From: UBA6022 sp035704495
Lineage (GTDB): Bacteria; Patescibacteriota; Saccharimonadia; Saccharimonadales; Saccharimonadaceae
Direction: 5' to 3'
Assembly: GCA_035704495.1 (NCBI GenBank)
Contig: DASSWW010000045.1
Span: forward strand, 1 to 12,760
DNA: 12,760 nt
Shown here: positions 1 through 7,230 of the stretch, piece by piece
Numbering within the stretch: the first letter of the stretch is position 1
How the letters are laid out: every line of letters begins with the position of its first letter
Translations under genes and position numbers: made by a program
Notes under the pieces: model-generated
Database searches by the model: none
What the model saw: only the letters and a program-made list of their open reading frames with translations
What the model was told of the DNA's origin: nothing

Positions 1-107
1 CGCGCACTCATCAATTCAACCCGACCCCGTCGATACACCTCTTCAATGCCATGAACGACTTCACCCGGTAACGCTTTTCGTATCCCCTCAACTAACTTCT
101 GCTTCAT
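1..107 (-). CDS. Partial CDS, N-terminal 35 codons; possibly a MurE-like Mur ligase
   Basis: The minus strand is open from an ATG at 107-105 to the window edge. The visible peptide starts MKQKLVEGIRKALPGEVVHG and continues with IEEVYRRGRVELMSA. It is hydrophilic and basic, without a signal peptide or membrane helix, so a cytoplasmic protein is likely. The start is supported by an extended -10 box (TGTTAGAAT) ending 6 bases before the ATG; the AAAGG just before ATG is too close to work well as a Shine-Dalgarno. The short amphipathic lead-in with a 'YRRGR' stretch reminds me of the region before the ATP-binding loop in MurE-like UDP-N-acetylmuramyl-peptide ligases of CPR bacteria, but the diagnostic GTNGKT loop would lie outside the window. 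That an actual gene starts here is likely; the function is a guess. Confidence 0.6.
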   Translation of the reverse strand, partial: MKQKLVEGIRKALPGEVVHGIEEVYRRGRVELMSA

Positions 108-441
108 ACCTTTATTCTAACACTTTTGACAACACGAGATACCAATACGTGATTATTTTAAAATAAGACAATGCAACGTTCTATCCTTGTCACTCCTGCA
201 CGGAAGTAAGAAGCCGATCATAAAATAGTACCCTAAAGCCTGTACGGCTACAAACCTACGAAAAGAACTATCGAAGCGGCCGCAAGGTCTAATATTCAAT
301 CATTGAGAAGTAAGTCCCTCTGCAACTGCATCCACACGACCGTAATTGTCATCTTGACATCTGATACCCTACTACGCAATAAAAGAGACCTCGTATGACT
401 GAAGAGTTTACTTTCAACCAGAAGACTACCTAAGACTCGTT
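108..441. other. Gene-free stretch, content unassigned
   Basis: About 330 bases without a recognisable gene. It contains the promoter of the leftmost gene and an AT-rich palindrome TTATTTTAAAATAA near 153-166. No tRNA, 4.5S RNA, tmRNA or RNase P signature is apparent. One frame on each strand in the right part stays open for roughly 45-55 codons (for example minus-strand frame around 440-300), but neither has a credible start or Shine-Dalgarno. No clear terminator for the 162-aa gene at 442-930 was found here. It could be a decayed gene or an untranslated region. Confidence 0.4.
114..122 (-). promoter_or_regulatory. Extended -10 promoter element for the leftmost gene
   Basis: On the minus strand the bases read TGTTAGAAT: a TG dinucleotide, one base, then a TAGAAT -10 hexamer at 119-114. 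Only 6 bases (AAAGGT) separate it from the ATG at 107. Transcription would start at or next to the ATG, giving a leaderless mRNA. No convincing -35 is visible, which is normal for an extended -10 promoter. Confidence 0.45.
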
Positions 442-930
442 CTACGCTTTCTTAGTATTTGCATAAAGATAAAAAAGAGATATTACTCCTAGTATCGTCC
501 ATAATCCGGCTACAAGTGGCGTGTTCAATAAATAGGTCAGAATTGTGTGCGCTAATAGTCCTACCGGAACGGCAAGCGGAATATAGAGTACAAAAAGACC
601 AAAGATCAGCCTAGTAAGTATAATGAGAGCAGACAAAATGATAATAGTACTAGTGAACGATACAGCTATTAAAAAAAGTTTTTGCTCACGTGGCATTTTA
701 TCAAAATAACGTACGTGCGCAGCAGTCGTCAAACCATAAACCAGTATAGAGAGCGACGAAAATATTACTAATCCAGCCAATAACGGATTTTCGCCAATTC
801 TAAACGATACGAGAATAAAAATGAGGGCCAATGCTTGAAACACAGACGTCAAACAGTGGAATTTCATTCTTTTATCATGACTAAAGGCGAGCTTATTTGT
901 TTTTGTTTTATTGTTATTTTTTGATTGCAT
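442..930 (-). CDS. 162-aa polytopic membrane protein, unknown function
   Basis: I do not recognise this family. A hydrophilic, Asn/Lys-rich N-terminus (residues 1-25) is followed by hydrophobic segments at about 27-44, 50-70, 84-106, 108-133 and 138-157, so four or five membrane helices. A short loop around residues 72-84 (HVRYFDKMPREQK) is basic and probably cytoplasmic; the C-terminus ends NTKKA. No conserved catalytic motif is visible. The ATG at 930 is favoured because a TGGTATAAT extended -10 ends exactly 7 bases upstream, which implies a leaderless transcript and its own promoter rather than read-through from the hydrolase gene upstream (a strong terminator at 1025-1067 separates them). 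It could be a small transporter-like or envelope protein. Confidence 0.75.
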   Translation of the reverse strand: MQSKNNNKTKTNKLAFSHDKRMKFHCLTSVFQALALIFILVSFRIGENPLLAGLVIFSSLSILVYGLTTAAHVRYFDKMPREQKLFLIAVSFTSTIIILSALIILTRLIFGLFVLYIPLAVPVGLLAHTILTYLLNTPLVAGLWTILGVISLFYLYANTKKA

Positions 931-937
931 AAATTAA

Positions 938-946
938 ATTATACCA
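938..946 (-). promoter_or_regulatory. Extended -10 promoter, leaderless start of the 162-aa gene
   Basis: Minus strand TGGTATAAT: a consensus TATAAT at 943-938 with an upstream TG at the extended -10 position. It is separated from the ATG (930-928) by 7 bases, so the transcript should begin at about the start codon. The position 17 bases further upstream carries no good -35 hexamer. Confidence 0.6.
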
Positions 947-1024
947 TATGCAACATGAATAAATTCTCTTCTTCTATGTACGTATGTACATACTCGACTA
1001 CTAGTCCAGATACTCACGTTATCT

Positions 1025-1067
1025 AAAATTGAAATACCCCCAAGATGTTTTAGATCTTGGGGGTATT
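1025..1067 (-). terminator. Strong intrinsic terminator after the 742-aa hydrolase gene
   Basis: A perfect 14-base-pair stem, AATACCCCCAAGAT (1033-1046) pairing with ATCTTGGGGGTATT (1054-1067), encloses a 7-base loop. Read on the minus strand, the stem is followed by TTC AATTTT, a moderate U-tract. It begins about 20 bases beyond the stop codon of the hydrolase gene (1088-1090), where a terminator for that gene is expected. Confidence 0.85.
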
Positions 1068-1087
1068 CTTCAGATATCGAACGCTGC

Positions 1088-3316
1088 TTATTTCAGTGCA
1101 TACAACACTTCAGCATAGGCTGCTTGGCCGAGCTGATTTGGATGAACTGAATATTCAGTATTAGGTGAACCGACTGCTCCATTGAAGAATTCCAACTGCG
1201 TTCCGTTACATAGATGCCTGTTCAGGAACGGGGTAGTGGAATAATTAGCGTCGATGTAGTGGAGCTTTTCAGCACCACTGACATTTAACTTAACGCGTGC
1301 AACAGCACCTTGAATTTGATTATTCAACGCATCTTGGACGTTTCTCGCACTAGAGAAGTCTAGAAACACACCGCAACTACCAGCATTTTCAGCGGTCACG
1401 TTAGGATAGCTAGCAACATAAACCTCCACGTTCGGAGCCGCTTCCAGTATATCCGTATACGTAGCCTCTAAATCATCTTCAAACGTCTGGCTCAGTATAT
1501 TAGCCATTGTCTGATTGTAGACAGTACTATTTGTGCCACATTCAGTTATGCAGGCCATGAGGTAATTCTTAAAGCCTATATCATTACCTCCTATGGTCAA
1601 AGTTACGACGTCGGTATCTTCGGTTAGCGATGCGATTTGCGCTGGTTCGTTCCAGCTCCCTGCACTGTCGCCTTCCTCTATTCCTCGCACGTCATTCATA
1701 GTTGCGCCAGAACATGCTACAAAGTCGGTCAACTCGAGTCCCCATGAACTGTATGCTGTGTTTTCAGCAAGAACCTTGGGGTATGCGTGCTGACTCCTAT
1801 GACATCCATTAACATCGGCTACATCAGTACCTACTATGAACGCTTCGACACCCTCTCCTGACGAGTACGAATCCCCCATTGCGACATACTGTAGCTTTGC
1901 GCTCGGCGTCGTATAATCAGTCGTGCGACTTCCAACAGGGCCACTAAAGCCATCGATAGGCACTTTGTACGCCCATCGATCTGTCGCCGTACAAGCGTCT
2001 TGACACACAAGCGCATACAAAACTGATCCGTCATTAGTGAGATTCATATCGAACGAGGACTGATACGTTACCGTATTATTACCCGCGACATCCTTAAAAC
2101 TCTTAATACGGGTTAGCGCATTAGTTGTACCATCCACCAGATCAACCACTATATCAGTTGCTGATGTACTGGAGCTACTTATGCGACGCACCAATAAGCC
2201 ATCCCCTGATTCATTGACCCAATACTTAAGTATTCTTTGAGAGTCATAACCTGAATCCAATGAGAATGTATGATTCTGATGATTAGTGCCACCTGTCATA
2301 TCTGGAAGCCTAATTGTGCCATAAGTATCCGTCAGCACTACATTGTCATTATGACCGAGAGCCAACGACCACTTATTCTGTTGAGAACAGCCTAGAGACA
2401 AGTCCAAAGTACCAGAAGTTCCATCGGGATCATACCAGAATATAGGACTGTACTGAACCGATGCATAGCAACCAGTCATATGTTCGGTTTTTATAAAGAT
2501 GCGTCCATTTTCATTTGCAAATGGACGCTCTAGAACTGCATAGTTTTGATTCGACGCAACCGGGAACTGATACTGCTTAGACGTATCTTCTACTCCGTTG
2601 TGGCTGTAAAAACGGTATCGATATTGTTGATCAACGAGAGCAACACCCGAATCATACACCCAAATCTGACCATAGCCACTATTGTTGTTGCCGCTTACAG
2701 GATAGCCTAAATCGTGATTAAACAACACGGCTCCCGTTTGATCAACACCCATAAATTTAGTCTTACAGTTGTTGTATGCTCCACGCACTAACGCATATGT
2801 AATGCCGTTCGCACCTGTAGCAACTGTGGTTATTTCTCCACCGGGCGACGCTGCCACTCCCGAGTATGAAGAGCAGCCATCGTTTGCTAGTAACGGAGCA
2901 GACCAAATAAACCGACCATTCCTCCACGCGGCAATCCGCTGTTTTGAATCCGTTTGAGATCCATCGTAGTAATTGCCATACATCGTAGCGCCATCTGTTG
3001 ACGTCGTATTTGCCCCATAGGTGCTATTTAGGCAGCCGAAAGTCGGATAATAGCTAGGGGTCAAATATGCACCCCAGGAATTAATTTCCACCTCATCTCT
3101 AACAGTAGAGAAAGTCTTCGGAGCATCTGGATTTCCACACGCAAGCAAAGAGTAGGTACTAGCATCATGTGCGACCATAAACTCTGCCGGCATATCTAAC
3201 ACCTGCTGAGCCCATTGATGCGAAGGCAAATGATTCGCACCCACACTAACGGGCATCAAAAATGCAAATATCATACTGAAAACAAGAGTTGCAATAACTC
3301 CGCTGAGCTTTTTCAC
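1088..3316 (-). CDS. Secreted SGNH/GDSL hydrolase with N-terminal propeller-like repeats, 742 aa
   Basis: Predicted secreted esterase/lipase. Residues 1-27 form a signal peptide (KK n-region, hydrophobic 7-24, cleavage near VGA/NH). Residues ~60-460 carry repeated units with a short Gly/Asn/Asp turn followed by a beta-strand (near 157, 268, 321, 368 and 427), suggesting a beta-propeller. The C-terminal SGNH domain (475-742) shows block I GDSYSSGEG (nucleophile Ser483), ACSGAT (534-539), GGNDIGF (oxyanion Asn578) and VHPN (catalytic His725). Position 722, three before His, is Tyr rather than the usual Asp. This fits the Streptomyces scabies esterase (SEST) branch, which lacks the third side chain. 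Six cysteines in this domain (505, 535, 589, 593, 648, 703) could form three disulfides. There is no C-terminal anchor, unlike the 958-aa paralogue. The start is GTG, chosen for its Shine-Dalgarno and signal peptide. The natural substrate is unknown; an acyl or acetyl ester in a host or own envelope is a guess. Confidence 0.9.
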   Translation of the reverse strand: MKKLSGVIATLVFSMIFAFLMPVSVGANHLPSHQWAQQVLDMPAEFMVAHDASTYSLLACGNPDAPKTFSTVRDEVEINSWGAYLTPSYYPTFGCLNSTYGANTTSTDGATMYGNYYDGSQTDSKQRIAAWRNGRFIWSAPLLANDGCSSYSGVAASPGGEITTVATGANGITYALVRGAYNNCKTKFMGVDQTGAVLFNHDLGYPVSGNNNSGYGQIWVYDSGVALVDQQYRYRFYSHNGVEDTSKQYQFPVASNQNYAVLERPFANENGRIFIKTEHMTGCYASVQYSPIFWYDPDGTSGTLDLSLGCSQQNKWSLALGHNDNVVLTDTYGTIRLPDMTGGTNHQNHTFSLDSGYDSQRILKYWVNESGDGLLVRRISSSSTSATDIVVDLVDGTTNALTRIKSFKDVAGNNTVTYQSSFDMNLTNDGSVLYALVCQDACTATDRWAYKVPIDGFSGPVGSRTTDYTTPSAKLQYVAMGDSYSSGEGVEAFIVGTDVADVNGCHRSQHAYPKVLAENTAYSSWGLELTDFVACSGATMNDVRGIEEGDSAGSWNEPAQIASLTEDTDVVTLTIGGNDIGFKNYLMACITECGTNSTVYNQTMANILSQTFEDDLEATYTDILEAAPNVEVYVASYPNVTAENAGSCGVFLDFSSARNVQDALNNQIQGAVARVKLNVSGAEKLHYIDANYSTTPFLNRHLCNGTQLEFFNGAVGSPNTEYSVHPNQLGQAAYAEVLYALK

Positions 3317-3320
3317 GTTT

Positions 3321-3327
3321 CACCTTT
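3321..3327 (-). promoter_or_regulatory. Shine-Dalgarno that fixes the GTG start of the 742-aa hydrolase
   Basis: Minus strand AAAGGTG with its GG core six bases before the GTG at 3316-3314. No in-frame ATG lies nearby that would keep the signal peptide intact. It is one of few clear Shine-Dalgarno sequences in the window and abuts the leader hairpin. Confidence 0.65.
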
Positions 3328-3382
3328 TTCTTAAAGAACAATCCTAAAGTCTTTCTTTAGGACTTAATTGTTCGCTGAAGAA
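3328..3382 (-). promoter_or_regulatory. Long bulged hairpin forming nearly the whole 5' leader of the 742-aa hydrolase mRNA
   Basis: Three stacked helices can be drawn by hand. The apical stem TCCTAAAG/CTTTAGGA (3342-3349 with 3355-3362) has a 5-base loop. Below it GAACAA(T) pairs with (A)TTGTTC (3336-3342 with 3367-3373), with a 4-5 base bulge on the upstream arm. At the base TTCTT pairs with AAGAA (3328-3332 with 3378-3382) across a small internal loop. The predicted transcription start (about 3383) lies at the foot of the hairpin, and its other end is directly beside the Shine-Dalgarno (3327-3321). A 5'-terminal hairpin like this could protect the mRNA from decay or tune translation. There is no U-tract making it a terminator. 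Confidence 0.6.
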
Positions 3383-3389
3383 CTTATTA

Positions 3390-3398
3390 ATTCTAACA
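3390..3398 (-). promoter_or_regulatory. Extended -10 promoter of the 742-aa hydrolase gene
   Basis: Minus strand TGTTAGAAT, the same nine bases as the element before the leftmost gene. The -10 hexamer TAGAAT occupies 3395-3390, predicting a start near 3383 and a leader of about 67 bases. No good -35 is seen. Confidence 0.5.
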
Positions 3399-3500
3399 TA
3401 CTTTGCAAGATGCACACATCACTGATTTGACCTCTACAAAATAGGTATTATTCTACTTCATGACATGGATCGTCAATGTGCCGTCGGCTTAATCAAATTA

Positions 3501-3710
3501 TCAATAATAGAACTCGACCTTTCTTGAATCCAAGCACTTGCTCTGTGTCATCAATGAGTTTATCCATACGACATCAAGCTTGCGTGGTGTAAAATGCGTC
3601 TTGAGTTGGTTAAGGCGATCTAAGATTTCTCCATAAACATAACCTTCTCTTTCTTGCTCAGTTTTGTTGAAGAAGTTATCGGTACTTCTTTCTGGCCCGA
3701 CCCTGTTTGT
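3501..3710 (-). pseudogene. Open, startless coding-like remnant of about 69 codons
   Basis: In the same frame as, and immediately after, the TAA (3713-3711) that ends the relic of the 155-aa gene tail, the minus strand stays open to a TGA at 3503-3501. The translation is charged and coding-like (RSTDNFFNKTEQEREGYVYG, then EILDRLNQLKTHFTPRKLDV). It has no plausible start codon with a ribosome site before a Met near the end, so it cannot be an intact gene. I do not recognise the family. Together with the adjacent duplicated segment, most of the 400-base interval between the 123-aa and 742-aa genes therefore seems to be gene debris. The remainder, 3399-3500, shows nothing I can name. Confidence 0.4.
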
Positions 3711-3768
3711 TTAAGAGGATGGATTTTCGTTACTGTGTACGCTATTGATAACTTTCAGTGTCTGAATA
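3671..3768 (-). pseudogene. Relic of the 3' end of a duplicate of the 155-aa gene
   Basis: On the minus strand the segment translates to IQTLKVINSVHSNENPSS followed by TAA, against IQTLKVTNSVHSNENPPS and TAA at the end of the intact gene at 7273-7740. By hand alignment, 3711-3768 matches 7273-7330 at 53 of 58 bases, and a weaker match continues past the stop to about 3671 (7231 in the intact locus) with one 2-base gap. Upstream of 3768 the similarity stops and the reading frame meets a TGA within seven codons, so the rest of the gene is missing or scrambled. The relic lies just downstream of the 123-aa gene stop (3786). Confidence 0.8.
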
Positions 3769-3785
3769 CTTCGAGCTGTTTTTCA

Positions 3786-4157
3786 TTAACGAGCGTAATT
3801 AAGGATAAAATTTATATACCCTAACACAAACACGCTTAATACAATCGCAAACGTCACGCCAAGTCCGAGGGTAATAAGCCAAGTAATCAATTTATCTTTG
3901 GACTTCATGCCTATTCCATAAGCCATAAAAAAAGCAGCAAGTATTAGGGGAATCCTACAGACCATAAGCGCTGTTTCAAAATTTGATGAATATCCAGCGC
4001 CATTTTTAGAAAAATACGCACTCAATAAGTCAATCATATCAAACCCAACAATTACAGCGAGTGAGCCAACGACTACTAATATACTTACGATGATTATTAT
4101 GTTTGAGCTAACATACTTAGAATTCAGGGTGTGACGCTGATTTTTTGTCATAAGCAT
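3786..4157 (-). CDS. 123-aa membrane protein, three predicted helices, unknown function
   Basis: I do not recognise the family. Hydrophobic segments lie at about residues 19-40, 62-82 and 88-116, with a basic loop MKSKDK between the last two and an N-terminus rich in Lys/Arg. The start at 4157 is favoured by a good Shine-Dalgarno (GAGGTG at 4171-4164 region) seven bases upstream; a second in-frame ATG two codons on is possible but less well spaced. The gene begins only 35 bases after the stop of the 958-aa hydrolase gene, with no terminator in between, so the two are probably co-transcribed. It could be a helper or anchor for the surface hydrolase, but nothing in the sequence proves a link. 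Confidence 0.75.
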   Translation of the reverse strand: MLMTKNQRHTLNSKYVSSNIIIIVSILVVVGSLAVIVGFDMIDLLSAYFSKNGAGYSSNFETALMVCRIPLILAAFFMAYGIGMKSKDKLITWLITLGLGVTFAIVLSVFVLGYINFILNYAR

Positions 4158-4192
4158 ATTTTAACACCTCTTTGTTTTATGTTTTCTTGTTT

Positions 4193-7069
4193 TTATCCGT
4201 TGCGTTTACTGTATTGCTTGATCGAAAAATACGAAATCAAAATGATAGTAATTATTCCAACAATCCAATATGCGTTAATCGAGAAATTATTTTTTACATC
4301 CATACTCTCCGCAATGCTAGCATTTTTGCCAACAAAATCATTTTTACTCGATCGATACGCGAGAACCTCTGAGCTATCTGCCGTCCCATTTGCACTATAA
4401 GGAATCTTTTTAAGCTCTTCTCTATTCGTCGCGGTAATAGCACCACCCTGTATGGGTGTTGGACGATTTTTGTTTACACCCTTACCTGGCAGCACTGCCA
4501 CAACTTCATTAGTACCGCCTTGTGGTGGATCGGTGATAAGTAGGTCGCATGCATCGTCGATGTTGTCGCGATCACTATCAATTCCAGAGGCGCTGATGTA
4601 AATGCAAGCATCGACATCATCTTGCGTACCATCTTCGTCAATATCCCCGGCTGCTCCACGCACCTCTATTATTTGCCATAAATCTATTGCTTCACCAAAA
4701 AAGGTTTTACCAATGACATGTAAGGTATGAAAGCCTGCCGATATATTTGCCGGTACAGGAATATCTACAGATAGATTACCGTTTTTATCAATATCATACG
4801 TACCCAGGATTACGGGATCGGAATGGGCTTCGATAACAACACGTGAATGCGGTTCAAGCCCAGCGACTCGTACACTAACCATATTTGTCAACGAAGATTT
4901 CTGCACGTAATTATGCGGTACAATCGTCGCGCGTCGAAAATGCGTGTTGACTGACTCCATAGATTCTGAAAAATAGGCTGTTGGCTCAGTAGCATCATCC
5001 GACGAATATGGCCCTGGGGTAGGCTGTAAAGTGTGTTCAAAATCTAACAACGACTGAGACCCAAGCGCACCGATAATCGCTTTTTGCATCAGCCTATGAC
5101 CGTCATGGTTCGGATGGAAGCTTTCTTGCCTCTCACTACTACCACGGAAAGCAATACCAGTAACATAGGCGTCGCCCTGCTCACATAATCTATGACCCGT
5201 TAAAGAATCTTCAATATTGACGTATTTTACGCCAGTTCTATCGGCGGCACTTTTAATAATTTGATTCAGATAAGTGACCGCTTCATTAATCATTGTTCGC
5301 TCCGCTGTATCTAACTGTACATTTAGCGCACAGAGCAATGCATCGTTGCCAACGAACTTTGGATATCCTACAGCGTATACTTTTGTGTTTGGAGATATTT
5401 CTCTTATTTTTTCGTAAAGTTCAACATACTCAGAATATTGACTTCGGATTGCCTGTCCAACCATCGTCTTGCCTGCATCTGATTTAGCGTAGCTACAACT
5501 TGTAAAAAGCGTAACAACACAGTTTTGTATAATCGACCCAAACCCTACATCGTTACCGCCAGCCGTTAATGTTATAGCTTTGGGTTGGTACTTTTCAACA
5601 AATTTTAGCTGTTGGATTCGGCCTGGTATGAAATCGTTCAGCGCCACTTGTTGGTAACGTTGTAAATCATCGTCTGATAGTTCGCCAAGCCTGGCTTTTT
5701 TATCTTCGATTTGCCCTTCGTATCCTGCCGTTACTTGATAGTCATCCTTAGCCATAGCCCCCGAACATGCCACTGATTGCATTTTGTCATCCGATATACC
5801 CATCGTGGATTGTAATAAAAATGGATATGATCGACTACTGATGTGACATTTTTCAGTAGGAATCTGATTATTACCCTCGGCGTCTGTCCCGAGGAGATAG
5901 TATTTAGCCAGTGTCGTAGGATTGATCAAAGTATCTCCTTCGCCACTCGAATACGAATCCCCTAGCGCCAAATAATCTAAACTTGGGGTGGATATATAGT
6001 CGGAAACCTTTAGCCTATACCAGGTATACCGCATATTATTAAAACCCAAGTTTTCTTCTAGCCTAAAACTAATTGAACCGTTATCGGCGCTGAGTTTTAT
6101 ATTGTCTGCTGCGGAGAACCTCGGAAACTTAGTTCTCATATATGCGCCTAGGTCTCGCTCTAGACAAGGCCTCGCGACAGGAACATTGAGGGTCATCTGG
6201 TCTGTGACGGTCGTATCACCACAACTATCGGTGATATTATAGACCATAAAGGGCGTGTTCTGTCCGCCCACGACTACATAATCTCCTTTATTGTTAATGG
6301 ACAGACTCATAAATGGTGGCAGCCCGAGATCGTATCGTGGTGAAATCGTAGATATTCGTTTTATATCGTATGTTTCCAAGTTTAGCCGCATAATACCCAG
6401 ATCAACCGCCTCAAATATAAGCCATTTTCCATTCGATGAACTTGCGACTGCACCAACTGGTAACACATACCCATTAGGGCGCTTAAATTCATAGTCTGGC
6501 AAATGTCGATCTTTCATATCATATGACTGGCCATCGGTATTTTTGACTAGCCGTGAAGGAAAATCTTTGTAGACCACCAAATTTTGACCCCAAAAAGAAC
6601 TTGAATTACCCATGCTATATACCAGGCTTTTTGAATGCGGAACAAAATCCGGCGCATACCTAGCATTGAGGTTATTAATCCGATACATTTTTTGATCATA
6701 ACCTAATCCGACAACAAAACTTGTATCTCGACCTATCATTGAATTTGACTGCCTGTACGGTCGATTGCTCAGTCCATATCGCCAACTACCCCTATCGTAC
6801 ACACAAATGTTTGTACTATCACTCGGATCTAAATAATTATAATGTGGCCGCTTGTCTACAGCTACTATTCGAGGCGTGCAGGCCGGTGCATCTTCGGTCA
6901 ATAAAGGATCGGCCATTTTTTCTAGCGTTGGTTCGGCATCCGAAAACCACGAAACACTGGCCGCACTTGCTGCTGTTTGGTAAGTGGTTATTATAGCAAC
7001 CACCCCAGTTAATGTAATCATTGATAAAAAAATAAACTTAACTACGTGTTTCGCGCTACTGGCAACCAT
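4193..7069 (-). CDS. Membrane-anchored multidomain surface SGNH/GDSL hydrolase, 958 aa
   Basis: Predicted envelope-bound esterase/lipase. Signal peptide at 1-37 (basic start, hydrophobic 12-30, AASAA cleavage area). Residues ~65-350 hold propeller-like repeats (for example SSNGKWLIFEA at 211-221, NNKGDYVVVGG at 259-269). The SGNH domain (~362-670) has GDSYSSGEGD with Ser372, ACSGAM (434-439), GGNDVGF with Asn506, and FHPN with His652; Glu649 takes the place of the usual Asp. Six cysteines (408, 435, 517, 525, 580, 629) parallel those of the 742-aa protein. Residues ~728-803 resemble an Ig-like surface domain (VAGLEPHSRV, LGTYDIDKNG, GFHTLHVIG). Residues 809-842 hold two Ca-binding thrombospondin-3-like repeats, each ending in a Cys. 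A polar linker leads to a membrane helix (932-950) and the tail KQYSKRNG. There is no LPxTG. The ATG at 7069 gives the best signal peptide; only a weak GGGA precedes it. The substrate is unknown. Confidence 0.9.
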   Translation of the reverse strand: MVASSAKHVVKFIFLSMITLTGVVAIITTYQTAASAASVSWFSDAEPTLEKMADPLLTEDAPACTPRIVAVDKRPHYNYLDPSDSTNICVYDRGSWRYGLSNRPYRQSNSMIGRDTSFVVGLGYDQKMYRINNLNARYAPDFVPHSKSLVYSMGNSSSFWGQNLVVYKDFPSRLVKNTDGQSYDMKDRHLPDYEFKRPNGYVLPVGAVASSSNGKWLIFEAVDLGIMRLNLETYDIKRISTISPRYDLGLPPFMSLSINNKGDYVVVGGQNTPFMVYNITDSCGDTTVTDQMTLNVPVARPCLERDLGAYMRTKFPRFSAADNIKLSADNGSISFRLEENLGFNNMRYTWYRLKVSDYISTPSLDYLALGDSYSSGEGDTLINPTTLAKYYLLGTDAEGNNQIPTEKCHISSRSYPFLLQSTMGISDDKMQSVACSGAMAKDDYQVTAGYEGQIEDKKARLGELSDDDLQRYQQVALNDFIPGRIQQLKFVEKYQPKAITLTAGGNDVGFGSIIQNCVVTLFTSCSYAKSDAGKTMVGQAIRSQYSEYVELYEKIREISPNTKVYAVGYPKFVGNDALLCALNVQLDTAERTMINEAVTYLNQIIKSAADRTGVKYVNIEDSLTGHRLCEQGDAYVTGIAFRGSSERQESFHPNHDGHRLMQKAIIGALGSQSLLDFEHTLQPTPGPYSSDDATEPTAYFSESMESVNTHFRRATIVPHNYVQKSSLTNMVSVRVAGLEPHSRVVIEAHSDPVILGTYDIDKNGNLSVDIPVPANISAGFHTLHVIGKTFFGEAIDLWQIIEVRGAAGDIDEDGTQDDVDACIYISASGIDSDRDNIDDACDLLITDPPQGGTNEVVAVLPGKGVNKNRPTPIQGGAITATNREELKKIPYSANGTADSSEVLAYRSSKNDFVGKNASIAESMDVKNNFSINAYWIVGIITIILISYFSIKQYSKRNG

Positions 7070-7110
7070 ACAAACATCCCGATTAATAACTTTAAGCTAA
7101 CCATAAGCAG

Positions 7111-7139
7111 GATATATATACAATTACTTTTTAATACAA
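7111..7139 (-). promoter_or_regulatory. Candidate promoter of the 958-aa hydrolase operon
   Basis: On the minus strand a TTGTAT -35-like hexamer (7139-7134) is followed by a TATATA/TATATC run at 7118-7111, giving a spacing of 15-17 bases. The start would fall near 7103, with a leader of about 35 bases. The TA-repeat makes the exact -10 uncertain. Confidence 0.35.
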
Positions 7140-7175
7140 GTATCAGTTATCTAACTTATCCACAAAACTGGGGAT

Positions 7176-7201
7176 AAAAAATACCCCGGAATTACCGGGG
7201 T
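7176..7201 (-). terminator. Intrinsic terminator after the 155-aa gene
   Basis: Minus strand ACCCCGG, loop TAATT, CCGGGGT (stem of seven pairs, 7201-7183), followed by A and six T residues (7181-7176). This is a canonical terminator about 70 bases past the stop codon (7275-7273). It separates the 155-aa gene from the hydrolase operon. Confidence 0.85.
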
Positions 7202-7230
7202 GCCATAAGAGAGTAACCGACGTTACAGGA

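Noticed and set aside
968..995. Repeated TATGTAC motif (TATGTACGTATGTACATA) upstream of the 162-aa gene
   Set aside because: Only two short copies and not a true inverted repeat; no regulator in the window to connect it to.
4131..4400. 89- and 66-codon plus-strand frames
   Set aside because: They lie antisense to the end of the 958-aa gene and the start of the 123-aa gene, both supported by signal peptide, membrane segments or a ribosome site. No Shine-Dalgarno or family match for the plus-strand frames.
7156..7164. TTATCCACA, a perfect DnaA-box consensus
   Set aside because: A single box between two ordinary genes, with no second box cluster, no dnaA/dnaN neighbour and no clear unwinding element. 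A 9-mer like this can occur by chance in AT-rich DNA.
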